From an uncultured Subdoligranulum sp. (GTDB taxonomy: Bacteria > Bacillota > Clostridia > Oscillospirales > Ruminococcaceae): a DNA stretch of 64,000 nucleotides. Positions 24,047-32,326 of the stretch are shown here, piece by piece (positions within the stretch are counted from its first letter, which is position 1; each line of letters opens with the position of its first letter). Both the position numbers and the translations under genes were made by a program. The notes under the pieces are model-generated. The model was not told the DNA's origin and made no database searches. It worked only from the letters and a program-made list of their open reading frames with translations. The stretch covers positions 1,542,481 to 1,606,480 of the forward strand of contig NZ_OZ007030.1 in assembly GCF_963931595.1 (NCBI RefSeq), read 5' to 3'.

Positions 24047-24151
24047 TCAAAACAAATTTCCTTTTGAGAGATGCTTTATAGCACAAACAAAATGAGATAG
24101 TGAGTTTTACACTGCAATACCAGACATACTGGGCGTATTTTATGTATAGAA

Positions 24152-24193
24152 AGCAGCGGCGGACTTCCCGTCCGGGAAATCCACCGCTGCCTT
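24152..24193 (-). terminator. Terminator of the 150-residue and GNAT genes
   Basis: On the minus strand a long stem (GCAGCGGTGGATTTCCCG with GGGAAGTCCGCCGCTGC, one or two mismatches) is followed by TTTCTAT directly after the stop at 24198. Confidence 0.7.
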
Positions 24194-24197
24194 TATT

Positions 24198-24650
24198 TTA
24201 CCGATTGCTGCACTCGGCCTGCCAGAGCGCTTCCTGCTCCGGCGTGATCTGATAGCTCTTGTACTCCCGCAGAAATCCCTCATGCCCCATAAAGGACTTG
24301 GAACCTTCAAAGTACAGATAAATTGCCTTGGCCCGTGCCAACGGGTCGGGGTAGGAAGTGAAATGGACCTCTTTGGTGGCCCAGCCGGGAACGCTGGCGA
24401 TGGGCGGTTCCCCAAAAGGAAAACGGTCATAGAAGGTGTTTTCATCAGAAACCCAGGTGACCAGATCCTGGTCACCGCACAGCAGAACCCAAACAGGGCG
24501 TTTCCCCTGCGGGCAGGCAAAGCAGCCCTTGCCGATCAGGGCACGGAAAACATCACTGAAGCGGGTGCTGCTATCCAGTGGGAAGGTACAGAGTCCGCCG
24601 CTCCCTGGGAGCCGGATCTGGATCTCGGAATTTTGGGATGTTTGGTTCAT
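24198..24650 (-). CDS. Unknown 150-residue protein
   Basis: The protein begins MNQTSQNSEIQIRLPGSGG and contains CFACPQGKRPVWVLLCGDQD and SFMGHEGFLREYKSYQITPE. I do not recognise a family and see no membrane segment. Nearby GAGAGGTG precedes the ATG at 24648-24650. It follows the broken acetyltransferase gene by ten bases, so the two formed one transcript. The longer upstream part of this frame is only the other frame of the acetyltransferase and is left out. Confidence 0.6.
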   Translation of the reverse strand: MNQTSQNSEIQIRLPGSGGLCTFPLDSSTRFSDVFRALIGKGCFACPQGKRPVWVLLCGDQDLVTWVSDENTFYDRFPFGEPPIASVPGWATKEVHFTSYPDPLARAKAIYLYFEGSKSFMGHEGFLREYKSYQITPEQEALWQAECSNR

Positions 24651-24660
24651 AGTACACCTC

Positions 24661-25203
24661 TCATTCCATGACTTTGACAAAGCGGAACATTTCGTCGGGG
24701 CCGTCCTGCTCCTCGTCGTTCTGGGGCGGCAGATCAAGCGGGTGCTGTGTGGTGAAAAACTCCACGATCTTGAAACCGCATTTGTTGAGGTAAAAGTGGA
24801 TATTCCGCTTTTCAAAATATGGAGTAAAGGTTTCCCACACCTTGGTTTCGGGATGCAGTGCCTCCACTGCCTGCCATGCGCCGTATCCGATGCCCCGGCT
24901 GTGGACTTCCGGGGCGGTGAACAGGATCTCCAGCTCATTGTGGTTGGTGGCCTGATCGATTTTCAGGATCACGCCGCCTACTTTCTGCCCGTCGCAGATA
25001 ATGCGGTAGGCTTCGCTGTCCGGTGAATCCAGACAGGCTTCGATGGTCTTGCGGGAGATGATCTCGCCCTAGCTGTCCAGATGATCGTCCCGCATTCCAA
25101 ATTCCTGCATGGCACCATACCAGAAGGCCCGCTGATTGTCCAGGATGAACTGTTCCCGGTCGTTGGCCTCCAAAGGAATCAGACTGACGGATGTGTGTTG
25201 CAT
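24661..25203 (-). pseudogene. GNAT acetyltransferase interrupted by an in-frame TAG
   Basis: From MQHTSVSLIPLEANDREQF (ATG at 25201-25203, with TAGGAGG upstream) the frame is open to HLDS, meets TAG at 25069-25071 and stays open in the same frame from GEIISRKTIEACLDS to the end FRFVKVME. The second part holds a GNAT core, HSRGIGYGAWQAVEAL being the acetyl-CoA loop and FYLNKCGFKIVEFF the C-terminal strand. One base change would restore a normal protein of about 180 residues. The lesion is seen; loss of function is inferred, since translation could restart downstream. Confidence 0.8.
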
Positions 25204-25451
25204 TATTGTCCTCCTAAAGAAAAACGCCCGATCACTACAGCAACTGTAATAATCGAGCTCGCTCGACATCTTATCCGACTGGCGGCCTGCAAGCCTTTGC
25301 TTACGATCCCCTACACTACGGTGTACTGTCCTCCGATGACAGCACCATCATAGCGTATTTGGAGCGGGATTGCAAGATGAATAGATAGGCTTTTCCCGCA
25401 GAAAAAACATTCCTGCAAAGCCAAACATGACAGACAGTTGTCCGGTTGCTA

Positions 25452-25460
25452 TGGTATAAT
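25452..25460 (+). promoter_or_regulatory. Extended -10 promoter of the WYL operon
   Basis: TGGTATAAT at 25452-25460 forms an extended -10 about 30 bases before the WYL gene. No good -35 lies at the right distance, which fits the extended type. Confidence 0.6.
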
Positions 25461-25491
25461 ACAGGCAAAAGAACAAAGGGCGGTGATTGCC

Positions 25492-26403
25492 ATGAAAATG
25501 GATCGGCTGATCGGCATTTTGTCCATCCTTCTCCAGCGGGAACAGGTTACCGCACCGGAACTAGCGAAGCAGTTCGAAGTGTCTCGCCGCACCATCCAAC
25601 GGGATATTGAAGCCCTCTGCCGGGCAGGCATCCCCATCACCACCGCACAGGGCGCTGGCGGCGGGATCTCCATCATGGAGGGATACCGGGTGGACCGCAC
25701 GGTGCTCACCGCCCCGGAGATGCAGGCTATTCTGGCGGGGCTGCGCAGTCTGGACAGCGTCAGCGGCACCCGGCGCTATGCTCAGCTCATGGAAAAGCTG
25801 TCCGCCGGAAACAGTACCCTGATATCCGGCGGCACCCACATGCTCATTGATTTGTCCTCATGGTACAAAAGCAGCCTTGCCCCTAAAATCGAAGCCATAC
25901 AGAATGCCATGGAGCAGCACCACCTTGTACATTTCACTTACGACGCGCCCAAAGGTACTTCGGTGCGCAGCGTGGAGCCTTATTATCTGGTCTTTCATTG
26001 GTCCACCTGGTATCTGTGGGGCTGGTGTCAAATCCGGCAGGACTTCCGCTTGTTCAAGCTCAACCGCATGACAAACCTTTCTACTGGAGATCCCTTTACA
26101 GCACGCCCGGCCCCTTTGCCGGATTTGGACCCGGAGCGGATTTATCCCACACAATATCAGGTGTGCGTTCGCTTTGCCCCGGCCTGCCGTTGGCGGCTGG
26201 TGGAAGAATACGGTGCAGACAGCTTTACCGTACAACCGGATGGCACCTTACTTTTCCGCCGAGGGTTCCCAGATGCGGACAGTGTAATCAGCTGGATTCT
26301 CACTTTTGGGGACGGTGCTGAGCTTCTGGAACCTGCTGAGTTGCGGGAACAGCTGGGGGCTCTTGTCAGTCGGCTGGCCCAGCGCTATGAAAAACGGAGG
26401 TAG
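25492..26403 (+). CDS. WYL-domain transcriptional regulator
   Basis: The 303-residue protein has an N-terminal DeoR/HTH_11 winged helix (VTAPELAKQFEVSRRTIQRD, residues 19-38, then a wing around GAGGGISIMEGY). A WYL domain follows, with VHFTYDAPKGTSVRSVEPYY and FHWSTWYLWGWCQIRQDFRLF, and a C-terminal WCX extension. Such proteins sense nucleic acids, second messengers or other ligands and regulate adjacent genes. I chose MKMDRLIGILSIL at 25492, with GGGCGG upstream. It heads a six-gene plus-strand operon and is divergent from the broken GNAT gene, so it likely controls both. Confidence 0.87.
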   Translation: MKMDRLIGILSILLQREQVTAPELAKQFEVSRRTIQRDIEALCRAGIPITTAQGAGGGISIMEGYRVDRTVLTAPEMQAILAGLRSLDSVSGTRRYAQLMEKLSAGNSTLISGGTHMLIDLSSWYKSSLAPKIEAIQNAMEQHHLVHFTYDAPKGTSVRSVEPYYLVFHWSTWYLWGWCQIRQDFRLFKLNRMTNLSTGDPFTARPAPLPDLDPERIYPTQYQVCVRFAPACRWRLVEEYGADSFTVQPDGTLLFRRGFPDADSVISWILTFGDGAELLEPAELREQLGALVSRLAQRYEKRR

Positions 26404-26405
26404 CT

Positions 26406-26729
26406 ATGGCATCCCATCCTGATTTTGTGGAATATGTGGTGGAACAACTTCGAGGGGCCGGAAGCGTCCGTGCCCGCAAAATGTTCGGAGAATACGGCCT
26501 GTTCTGTGACGGGACCTTCTTCTCTGTTATATGTGATGACCAGTTGTTTATCAAAATCACTCCACAAGGAGAAGTAGCCTTTCCCGACCTGCCGAAGGCC
26601 CCATCTCATGAAGGAGCCAGCGATTCCTTTGTGATAGAGGACGTGGACGACCCAACCATGGCGGTGGAATTGACCCGCATCACCTGTGAAGCGCTGCGCA
26701 AAGCGGCATCCCAAAAGCGGAGGAAATGA
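26406..26729 (+). CDS. TfoX N-terminal domain protein
   Basis: A 107-residue protein with the TfoX_N pattern: FVEYVVEQLRGAGSVRARKM, FGEYGLFCDGTFFSVICDDQ and LFIKITPQGEVAF. The TfoX name comes from a competence regulator, but stand-alone N-domains like this are common in Firmicutes and have no known activity. It starts two bases after the WYL stop. The C-terminal end is basic (KAASQKRRK). Confidence 0.82.
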   Translation: MASHPDFVEYVVEQLRGAGSVRARKMFGEYGLFCDGTFFSVICDDQLFIKITPQGEVAFPDLPKAPSHEGASDSFVIEDVDDPTMAVELTRITCEALRKAASQKRRK

Positions 26730-26731
26730 GT

Positions 26732-27373
26732 ATGGCATTCGACTACAAGAAAGAATACAAGGAATTCTATCTGCCGCCCAAAACACCGGGCATCGTTACA
26801 GTACCTGCCATGAACTTTCTGGCGGTGCGCGGGCATGGCGATCCCAACGAGGAAAACGGTGCTTACAAACAGGCTATCGGCCTTTTGTATGCGGTGGCCT
26901 ACACCATCAAAATGAGCAAGATGGGCAGCCACAAGATGGATGGTTACTTCGACTATGTGGTGCCGCCGCTGGAGGGTCTGTGGTGGCAGGAAGGTGTCCG
27001 TGGCGTGGACTACGCCCGCAAGGAGGACTTCTGCTGGATTTCTCTGATCCGGCTGCCGGACTTCGTGACCAAGACAGAGTTTGATTGGGCTGTGCAGGAA
27101 GCCTCCCGGAAAAAGAAACTGGACTGCTCTCCGGTGGAGTTCTTCACCTGGGAGGAAGGTCTGTGCGTCCAGTGCATGCACATCGGCCCTTATGATGACG
27201 AGCCCGCCACCGTAGCCGCTATGGCGGAATATGCCAAAGCACACGGCTATACGGCAGACTTTGGTGAAAAACGATTCCACCATGAGATTTATCTGAGCGA
27301 TGTGCGCCGGTGCAAACCGGAAAGCCTGAAAACTGTGGTGCGCCATCCGGTGCGAAAGGTGGAGCATGTATGA
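26732..27373 (+). CDS. GyrI-like small-molecule binding domain protein
   Basis: The 213-residue protein matches the GyrI-like/SOUL-type two-repeat fold: PGIVTVPAMNFLAVRGHGDP at the front and GLCVQCMHIGPYDDEPATVA in the second half are characteristic. Family members bind small hydrophobic or cationic compounds, and some relatives hydrolyse them. I prefer the ATG at 26732, with GGAGG nine bases upstream, over the one at 26726. Its stop overlaps the next start (ATGA), so translation is coupled to the DUF3795 gene. Confidence 0.82.
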   Translation: MAFDYKKEYKEFYLPPKTPGIVTVPAMNFLAVRGHGDPNEENGAYKQAIGLLYAVAYTIKMSKMGSHKMDGYFDYVVPPLEGLWWQEGVRGVDYARKEDFCWISLIRLPDFVTKTEFDWAVQEASRKKKLDCSPVEFFTWEEGLCVQCMHIGPYDDEPATVAAMAEYAKAHGYTADFGEKRFHHEIYLSDVRRCKPESLKTVVRHPVRKVEHV

Positions 27374-27912
27374 AAGGCTTCACACGGGAACATACCGAGT
27401 TCAGCCTGTGTGGTCTGAACTGTCTGCTCTGCACCATGCAGGTAGGCGGCTACTGCCCCGGCTGCGGCGGCGGACCGGGCAACCAGAGTTGTGCCATTGC
27501 CCGGTGTTCACTGGACAAAGGCGGGCATGCCTTTTGCAGTGATTGCTCCTCTTACCCCTGCGCCCGGTATGACGAATTTGATGCAGCAGATTCCTTTGTG
27601 CCTCATAGCCGCCGTGCTGCCGATCTGGCCCGCGCCCGGGAATTGGGGCCGGATACCTATATAGACGAACTGCGGGCCAAGCGGACAATTCTGGATAAGC
27701 TGCTCGCCGGTTATAACGATGGCCGCCGCAAAACCTTCTACTGCGCGGCGGTGTACCTGCTGCCGTTGGAAGATCTGAAAAACGTTGTGGCCAAGCTGGA
27801 GGATCAGCCGGAATGTTCCGTCAAAGAGCGGGCTGCGGCTGCCGTGAAGCTGCTGCAAGGGGCAGCTGATGGCCACGGTGTCTGTCTGAAGCTGAAAAAG
27901 AAGAAGGGGTGA
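27370..27912 (+). CDS. DUF3795 cysteine-rich protein
   Basis: The 180-residue protein begins MKGFTREHTEFSLCGLNCLL and is rich in cysteine at its N-terminus (CGLNCLLCTMQ, GGYCPGCGGG, CSDCSSYPCARYDEF), the DUF3795 pattern that probably binds zinc. The C-terminal half is helical and ends in a lysine run. Function is unknown. Its ATG overlaps the stop of the GyrI-like gene. Confidence 0.8.
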   Translation: MKGFTREHTEFSLCGLNCLLCTMQVGGYCPGCGGGPGNQSCAIARCSLDKGGHAFCSDCSSYPCARYDEFDAADSFVPHSRRAADLARARELGPDTYIDELRAKRTILDKLLAGYNDGRRKTFYCAAVYLLPLEDLKNVVAKLEDQPECSVKERAAAAVKLLQGAADGHGVCLKLKKKKG

Positions 27913-27916
27913 TTGT

Positions 27917-28336
27917 ATGGCGGTTTCTAAAGTAACACGCTCGTTTCCCTGTACTGTAGAACAGCTGTGGCAAATCGTGACCGACCTGACGCATACCGAC
28001 TGGCGCAGCGATCTGGCGCGGGTGGAGGTTCTGGACGAAACACGCTTTGTGGAGCATACCAAGAGCGGCTATGCCACCCATTTTACGGTTACAACCTGTG
28101 AACCAAAACAGTTTTGGGCCTTTACCATGGAAAATGGGAATATGTCCGGCTTCTGGGAGGGACGGTTCGAGGCTGTGGAAAGTGGTTCCCGGTTGACTTG
28201 CGTGGAAACCGTCAACGGCAAGCGCTGGTGGATGCACCCCTTTGTCCCTGGCTATCTGAAACGACAGCAGAAACTGTATATGGATGATCTGGTGCGGGAA
28301 GTGAACCGCATCACAGCCGGAAATGCTGCCCGGTAA
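27917..28336 (+). CDS. SRPBCC-family protein
   Basis: A 139-residue START/Bet v1-like protein with the opening VTRSFPCTVEQLWQIVTDLT, the middle FWAFTMENGNMSGFWEGRFE and the closing helix LKRQQKLYMDDLVREV. This polyketide-cyclase-like fold binds hydrophobic ligands in a cavity. It starts four bases after the DUF3795 gene and belongs to the WYL operon. The ligand is unknown. Confidence 0.82.
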   Translation: MAVSKVTRSFPCTVEQLWQIVTDLTHTDWRSDLARVEVLDETRFVEHTKSGYATHFTVTTCEPKQFWAFTMENGNMSGFWEGRFEAVESGSRLTCVETVNGKRWWMHPFVPGYLKRQQKLYMDDLVREVNRITAGNAAR

Positions 28337-28366
28337 CCAGTCCAATGCAACCCGGAGGTGAATCCC

Positions 28367-29359
28367 TTGATCATCAGCGCCAGCAGGCGGACCGACATTC
28401 CCGCCTATTACTCCGATTGGTTTTACAACCGTATTCAGGAGGGCTTTGTCTGCGTCCGCAACCCCATGAACTTCCATCAGGTCAGCCGCATTTCCTTGTC
28501 GCCGGATGTGGTGGACGGCATCGTATTCTGGACCAAGAATCCGCTGCCGCTAATGTCTCGGTTGGAGGAACTGTGGGCGTACCCGTTCTATTTTCAGTTC
28601 ACCCTGACCCCATACGGAAAAGACGTAGAGCCGGGCGTGCCCAGCAAAAATGATGTAATCCTGCCTGCCTTTCAGGAACTTTCCCGTAGGATCGGCCCCG
28701 AACGTGTGATCTGGAGGTATGATCCTATCCTGTTCACTGACCGGTACACGATGGACTATCACATTACCTTTTTCAGACAGTTGGCCCGACGGCTGGAGGG
28801 CTATACCCACAAGTGTATCATCAGCTTTGTGGACCTGTACCGCAACACACAGACCAATATGGATGGTCTGGGCTTTGCACCGCTTACGGAAAAAGAAATC
28901 ATGGAACTGGCACAGCGGTTGGCCGGTATCGCGGGCAGACACCACCTTGTGCTGGAAACCTGCGCGGAACAAATAGACTTAGCGCCATACGGCATTGCCC
29001 ACGGCCACTGCATTGATCGTTCCTTGCTGGAACAGATTGCCGGGTGCCGCCTTGCGTTGGTGAAAGACAAGAACCAGCGCCCGGAATGCGGCTGCATGGC
29101 CAGCATCGACATTGGTATGTACGACACCTGCCGTCACGGGTGTAGGTATTGTTATGCTACACACAGTATGAAAACTGTTGCGCGCAATACGCAAGCCCAC
29201 GCTCCGAACTCACCGCTGCTCTGCGGGCAGATTCTGCCGGAGGATGTGGTAAAGGAACGGGCGGTAAAGTCATATAAGGAAGAGTTTCCGCAATTTTCTT
29301 TATGGAAACCGATTTGTCAAGGGGAGATTACCCCGGAGTTATACATTTTTCTTTTTTGA
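28367..29359 (+). CDS. DUF1848 protein (radical-SAM-like cysteine motif)
   Basis: The 330-residue protein starts at a TTG (28367) that sits eight bases after GGAGG and reads as MIISASRRTDIPAYYSDWF, the usual opening of the family. WTKNPLPLM, WRYDPILFTDRY and CIISFVDLYRN match other DUF1848 members. The C-terminal CGCMASIDIGMYDTC and CRHGCRYCYATHS contain CxxxCxxC-like spacing that may hold an iron-sulfur cluster, so a radical-SAM-type chemistry is possible though the motif lies unusually late. It is the last gene of the WYL operon, before a terminator. Confidence 0.82.
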   Translation: MIISASRRTDIPAYYSDWFYNRIQEGFVCVRNPMNFHQVSRISLSPDVVDGIVFWTKNPLPLMSRLEELWAYPFYFQFTLTPYGKDVEPGVPSKNDVILPAFQELSRRIGPERVIWRYDPILFTDRYTMDYHITFFRQLARRLEGYTHKCIISFVDLYRNTQTNMDGLGFAPLTEKEIMELAQRLAGIAGRHHLVLETCAEQIDLAPYGIAHGHCIDRSLLEQIAGCRLALVKDKNQRPECGCMASIDIGMYDTCRHGCRYCYATHSMKTVARNTQAHAPNSPLLCGQILPEDVVKERAVKSYKEEFPQFSLWKPICQGEITPELYIFLF

Positions 29360-29447
29360 GCTTCTGAGCCGTCGCCTTTCACCGCGGTCCTAAAATTTTG
29401 CATAAACACGACACAAGATCAGCAGCGTGTAAGCAATCAGAAAAAAC

Positions 29448-29505
29448 TAAACCGCCTGTCCCTATGGCCGAGATAAGGGTCACTAGGACAAGCGGTTTTC
29501 TTTGC
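29448..29505 (+). terminator. Terminator of the WYL operon
   Basis: AAACCGCCTGTCC and AGGACAAGCGGTTT form a stem with a long loop and are followed by TCTTTG. The surrounding 29380-29544 region holds no gene. Confidence 0.6.
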
Positions 29506-29544
29506 CTTAAATGATGACTGGTAAGATGTACATATTCCATGACG

Positions 29545-30735
29545 TTAGTCAGAACGGAAATAAGCCTGGTGGTGTACCATAACATTGTCTAGAATGCCTG
29601 AATCATCAAAACCAAGCTTCCAAGAGGCCGGGTCAAGAGGGTCATCAATTTCGTATTTCAAGCTATATCCACCATAGGTTGCCTCAAAGCTATCGTTCGG
29701 TTGGCCATACAGTTTTAAGACATCTTCTCTGGTAGACCATCCCAGCATCAACCCACCGGGAAGGCGTAGTTCTGTGCCGGAAAAGTCGTAGTTGCCATAT
29801 ATTACATGAATACCTCCCACCGTGCCCTCGGCGACGGGGATCGTGCTTTCGGTGGTGTTGAAGACACAGACGCTGATATCCTGTTCGCGGTCGTTGGTCA
29901 GCGAGACCCATTCCCATTCATAGGACGCATACGGGCCTTCCGCGCCGGGCAGAGAAAGCCCGGCATCCTCCTCGGAAATCACCCACCCGTCGTCAAGAAA
30001 ATCCGCAAGGGGAAGCGGCAACGTATACACCGCGTCATTGATCTGGATGGAAAAACTTTCCCAATCATCCGAAAGTTCGGGGGATGTGGGGTACAATTCG
30101 GCCTCCGGCGCGTCGAGTTCTGTCATAAATTCGAGCGTTATCAAGGTGGAGGTGTGCGGCAGGTAGGTAACTTTCGCAAACAGAGCAAAGTCGTTCTCGC
30201 CCCACAGCGCGCGCCCTTCCTCGTACCTCTTTTCACTGATTTCAAAGGAATGCCGTTCGCCGGTCATATCTACGCCGCGCAGATAATAGTCGTCCGAACC
30301 ATAGTCCCCGATCCCTCGCGAATATTCAAACTCCAGCCGCTCCAAATAGGCTGCTTCCGGGCGCTTGAGATAGGGAATGTCCAAAACGAGCGGCCGGACA
30401 AGGAAGAAAGCGGCGGCGAGGCAAAGCAGAATGCCTGCGGTTCTGCCAACCTTTTGCAGGAACGTTGTGTCCGGCTGAATCAGCAGTATGAATAAGACAA
30501 GGGCGATGATCACCGCCACCAGCCCCAAGCCGCCATAGACAATGACGGCTTGCATAAACCCTGTGATGCCGATGGCAAAGGCATCGGCGCTTGTAAACCA
30601 TTCCACCACCGCGAGGATGGTGATCGGCAGAAAAAAGATGACGGCAAGGAGCAAAATAAACCATTTTAACTCCGCCTTGCTTTTTTCGCCGCCGGGCGCT
30701 CTTTTGTCTGTTCGGTTCTCATTTATATTGTTCAT
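29545..30735 (-). CDS. Membrane-anchored protein of unknown function
   Basis: The 396-residue protein begins MNNINENRTDKRAPGGEKSK and has three hydrophobic segments in its first 120 residues (FILLLAVIFFLPITILAVV, AVIVYGGLGLVAVIIALVLF, AGILLCLAAAFFLVRPLVL). The remaining 280 residues are probably extracellular, acidic and beta-rich, with ELRLPGGLMLGWSTREDVLK, a common lipoprotein-like motif, near the end. I recognise no family with certainty. The start at 30733-30735 has only a weak purine-rich site. It is followed upstream by the broken small gene at 30759. Confidence 0.65.
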   Translation of the reverse strand: MNNINENRTDKRAPGGEKSKAELKWFILLLAVIFFLPITILAVVEWFTSADAFAIGITGFMQAVIVYGGLGLVAVIIALVLFILLIQPDTTFLQKVGRTAGILLCLAAAFFLVRPLVLDIPYLKRPEAAYLERLEFEYSRGIGDYGSDDYYLRGVDMTGERHSFEISEKRYEEGRALWGENDFALFAKVTYLPHTSTLITLEFMTELDAPEAELYPTSPELSDDWESFSIQINDAVYTLPLPLADFLDDGWVISEEDAGLSLPGAEGPYASYEWEWVSLTNDREQDISVCVFNTTESTIPVAEGTVGGIHVIYGNYDFSGTELRLPGGLMLGWSTREDVLKLYGQPNDSFEATYGGYSLKYEIDDPLDPASWKLGFDDSGILDNVMVHHQAYFRSD

Positions 30736-30758
30736 TTTCTCTCTTGCTTTTATGAAAA

Positions 30759-31180
30759 TCAGTGTTTCAAACGCTCCAGCGTCTCGCAAATCGCAAGCAT
30801 CCCCTGTTTTTGATCTTTGATTTTGGCGGTGATGCTGTTGTTGACCAGCGACAATTTTATTTTGGTTTTCCCGCTTTTCGCTTTGATGATCCGCTGGGAA
30901 GGCAGTAAACCTTTTTGTACCTTCAGTTCGTCAAACTGGTCAAACGGAATGCAGATTTTACCGTAAATATGCGAGATATCAAAAGTTTCCAACACTGCGA
31001 TAACCAATGTTTTTCTGTCACGCCAACATAACAATATACATTACTCAAAGCTCCCAGTGCCAACATTTCAGCCGTCCCAGACATCAAGGTCCCCCATGCT
31101 TTTCCCTGGTACGTTTCCCCGTCCGGGCAAATACTGGCTAACATTTCATTCATATCTTTCTCATTCATGAATAAAGTCAT
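30759..31180 (-). pseudogene. PH-like small protein with a frameshift
   Basis: The first part begins MTLFMNEKDMNEMLASICPD (ATG at 31178-31180, GAGGTGAA upstream) and runs to CYVGVTEK. The second part begins KTLVIAVLETFDISHIYGKI and ends CETLERLKH in another frame. The break is at a run of five A on the minus strand (31010-31014); six A would join the two frames into a protein of about 140 residues. The second part resembles a bacterial PH-like domain (FDQFDELKVQKGLLPSQRI). It may be a true mutation or a sequencing slip in a homopolymer. Confidence 0.65.
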
Positions 31181-31379
31181 ATAGTTCACCTCGTTGTTTT
31201 GTTCATGGGTCAGTGGATCCGATTCCATCTTAATTATAGCACTTATCTTATTTTACGATGTGAAATCAGGATAAAATACCCGTAAATATTAGGCGAGAAA
31301 GGCACAAGGTTACCCAATAATTTGGCTGCGACGCGGTTCTGGAAGATGTGATGCTCGCTGGGGTGTAGGAAGGAAGCTC

Positions 31380-32279
31380 ATGAAAATGTCAGGAATGCTT
31401 GTTCTTAATAATGACAGCATTTTCTCTAACCTTTTGAATCGGTTTCGGGATCATGCCATAATTTTACGCAATCTTAACCTGCTCATGATAGATGCCAAAC
31501 ACGAATCAAGATATAATTATACTGAATTGTTGTACCTAATTGAGGAGGTGTTTTTTACGGGGGCTTTCTTTGACTGGCTGCTGTCAAATTTGAACTGGAT
31601 GATTCCTGTGATCTTCATCCTGGCGTTTGCACTCCCGATTCTGTCCGTGATCCGCAGGCTGACGAAAGGGCATGTCAGCAAAAATTCCTGCACCGTGCAG
31701 ACAGTAGGATTTATCCGCTCCACCCAGCAGACCGGCATGTATGTCAACGAAAACCCGCAGCTGCTTTTTGGACTGGATGCCCTGGCGGAGGACGGAACGG
31801 TGTTCCAGACCAGCGTGCGGAAAATCATTCCCATGACGGCGATGGCCGGTATGGTTCCCGGCAGAGCGATCCCCATCCGCTATAACCCGGACAACAGGAC
31901 GCAGGCAGTGTGGGACAATCATCCGGACGAGTCGCTGGCGCAGGAACGCGCCGCCCGCTATCAGTGCCGGAAGCACCCGGGCGATCTTTCCTATGAACAG
32001 CGGATGGAACTGTTAAAAAACGGCGTGATGAAAAAAGCATTGCTGAAAAGCTTCCGGCTGACAGGGAAAGAAGAAGCCGGGGACTATGAAGCAGAGGCGG
32101 CCATCCAGCTTGCTGGCGAGGAGCAGGACGGTCACACATTTGAGCGAACGCTGTATGTACCCAATACAGCTTTGGAATACCTGATCCCCGGCCGGTATGT
32201 GGACGTGCGCGTCATCCCGGACAGGGAAAATCTCTTTGTTTTTGTACTGGATACCTCCGTGGTGTCCGGCATCAGTTAG
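31380..32279 (+). CDS. Membrane protein, first of a tandem paralogous pair
   Basis: One hydrophobic segment (WMIPVIFILAFALPILSVI) is followed by a soluble domain with TVQTVGFIRSTQQTGMYVNE, FGLDALAEDGTVFQTSVRKI and AIPIRYNPDNRTQAVW. The next gene has the same blocks in the same order, so they arose by duplication. The 299-residue frame starts at the ATG 31380, but similarity to the partner begins near EVFFTGAFFDWLL (about 31547), where GAGGAGG lies, so the true start may be later. The repeated DGTxxxTxVxxxIP and IRYxPxxR blocks suggest a DUF3592-like fold. Confidence 0.65.
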   Translation: MKMSGMLVLNNDSIFSNLLNRFRDHAIILRNLNLLMIDAKHESRYNYTELLYLIEEVFFTGAFFDWLLSNLNWMIPVIFILAFALPILSVIRRLTKGHVSKNSCTVQTVGFIRSTQQTGMYVNENPQLLFGLDALAEDGTVFQTSVRKIIPMTAMAGMVPGRAIPIRYNPDNRTQAVWDNHPDESLAQERAARYQCRKHPGDLSYEQRMELLKNGVMKKALLKSFRLTGKEEAGDYEAEAAIQLAGEEQDGHTFERTLYVPNTALEYLIPGRYVDVRVIPDRENLFVFVLDTSVVSGIS

Positions 32280-32326
32280 GAGGGATACGGCATCCGTTTG
32301 ATACAGAGAAAGGGGTTGACCGTTTC

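Noticed and set aside
25069..25071. TAG as a sense codon
   Set aside because: Other genes in the window end normally at TAG (for example the recombinase), so recoding has no support; a nonsense mutation is simpler.
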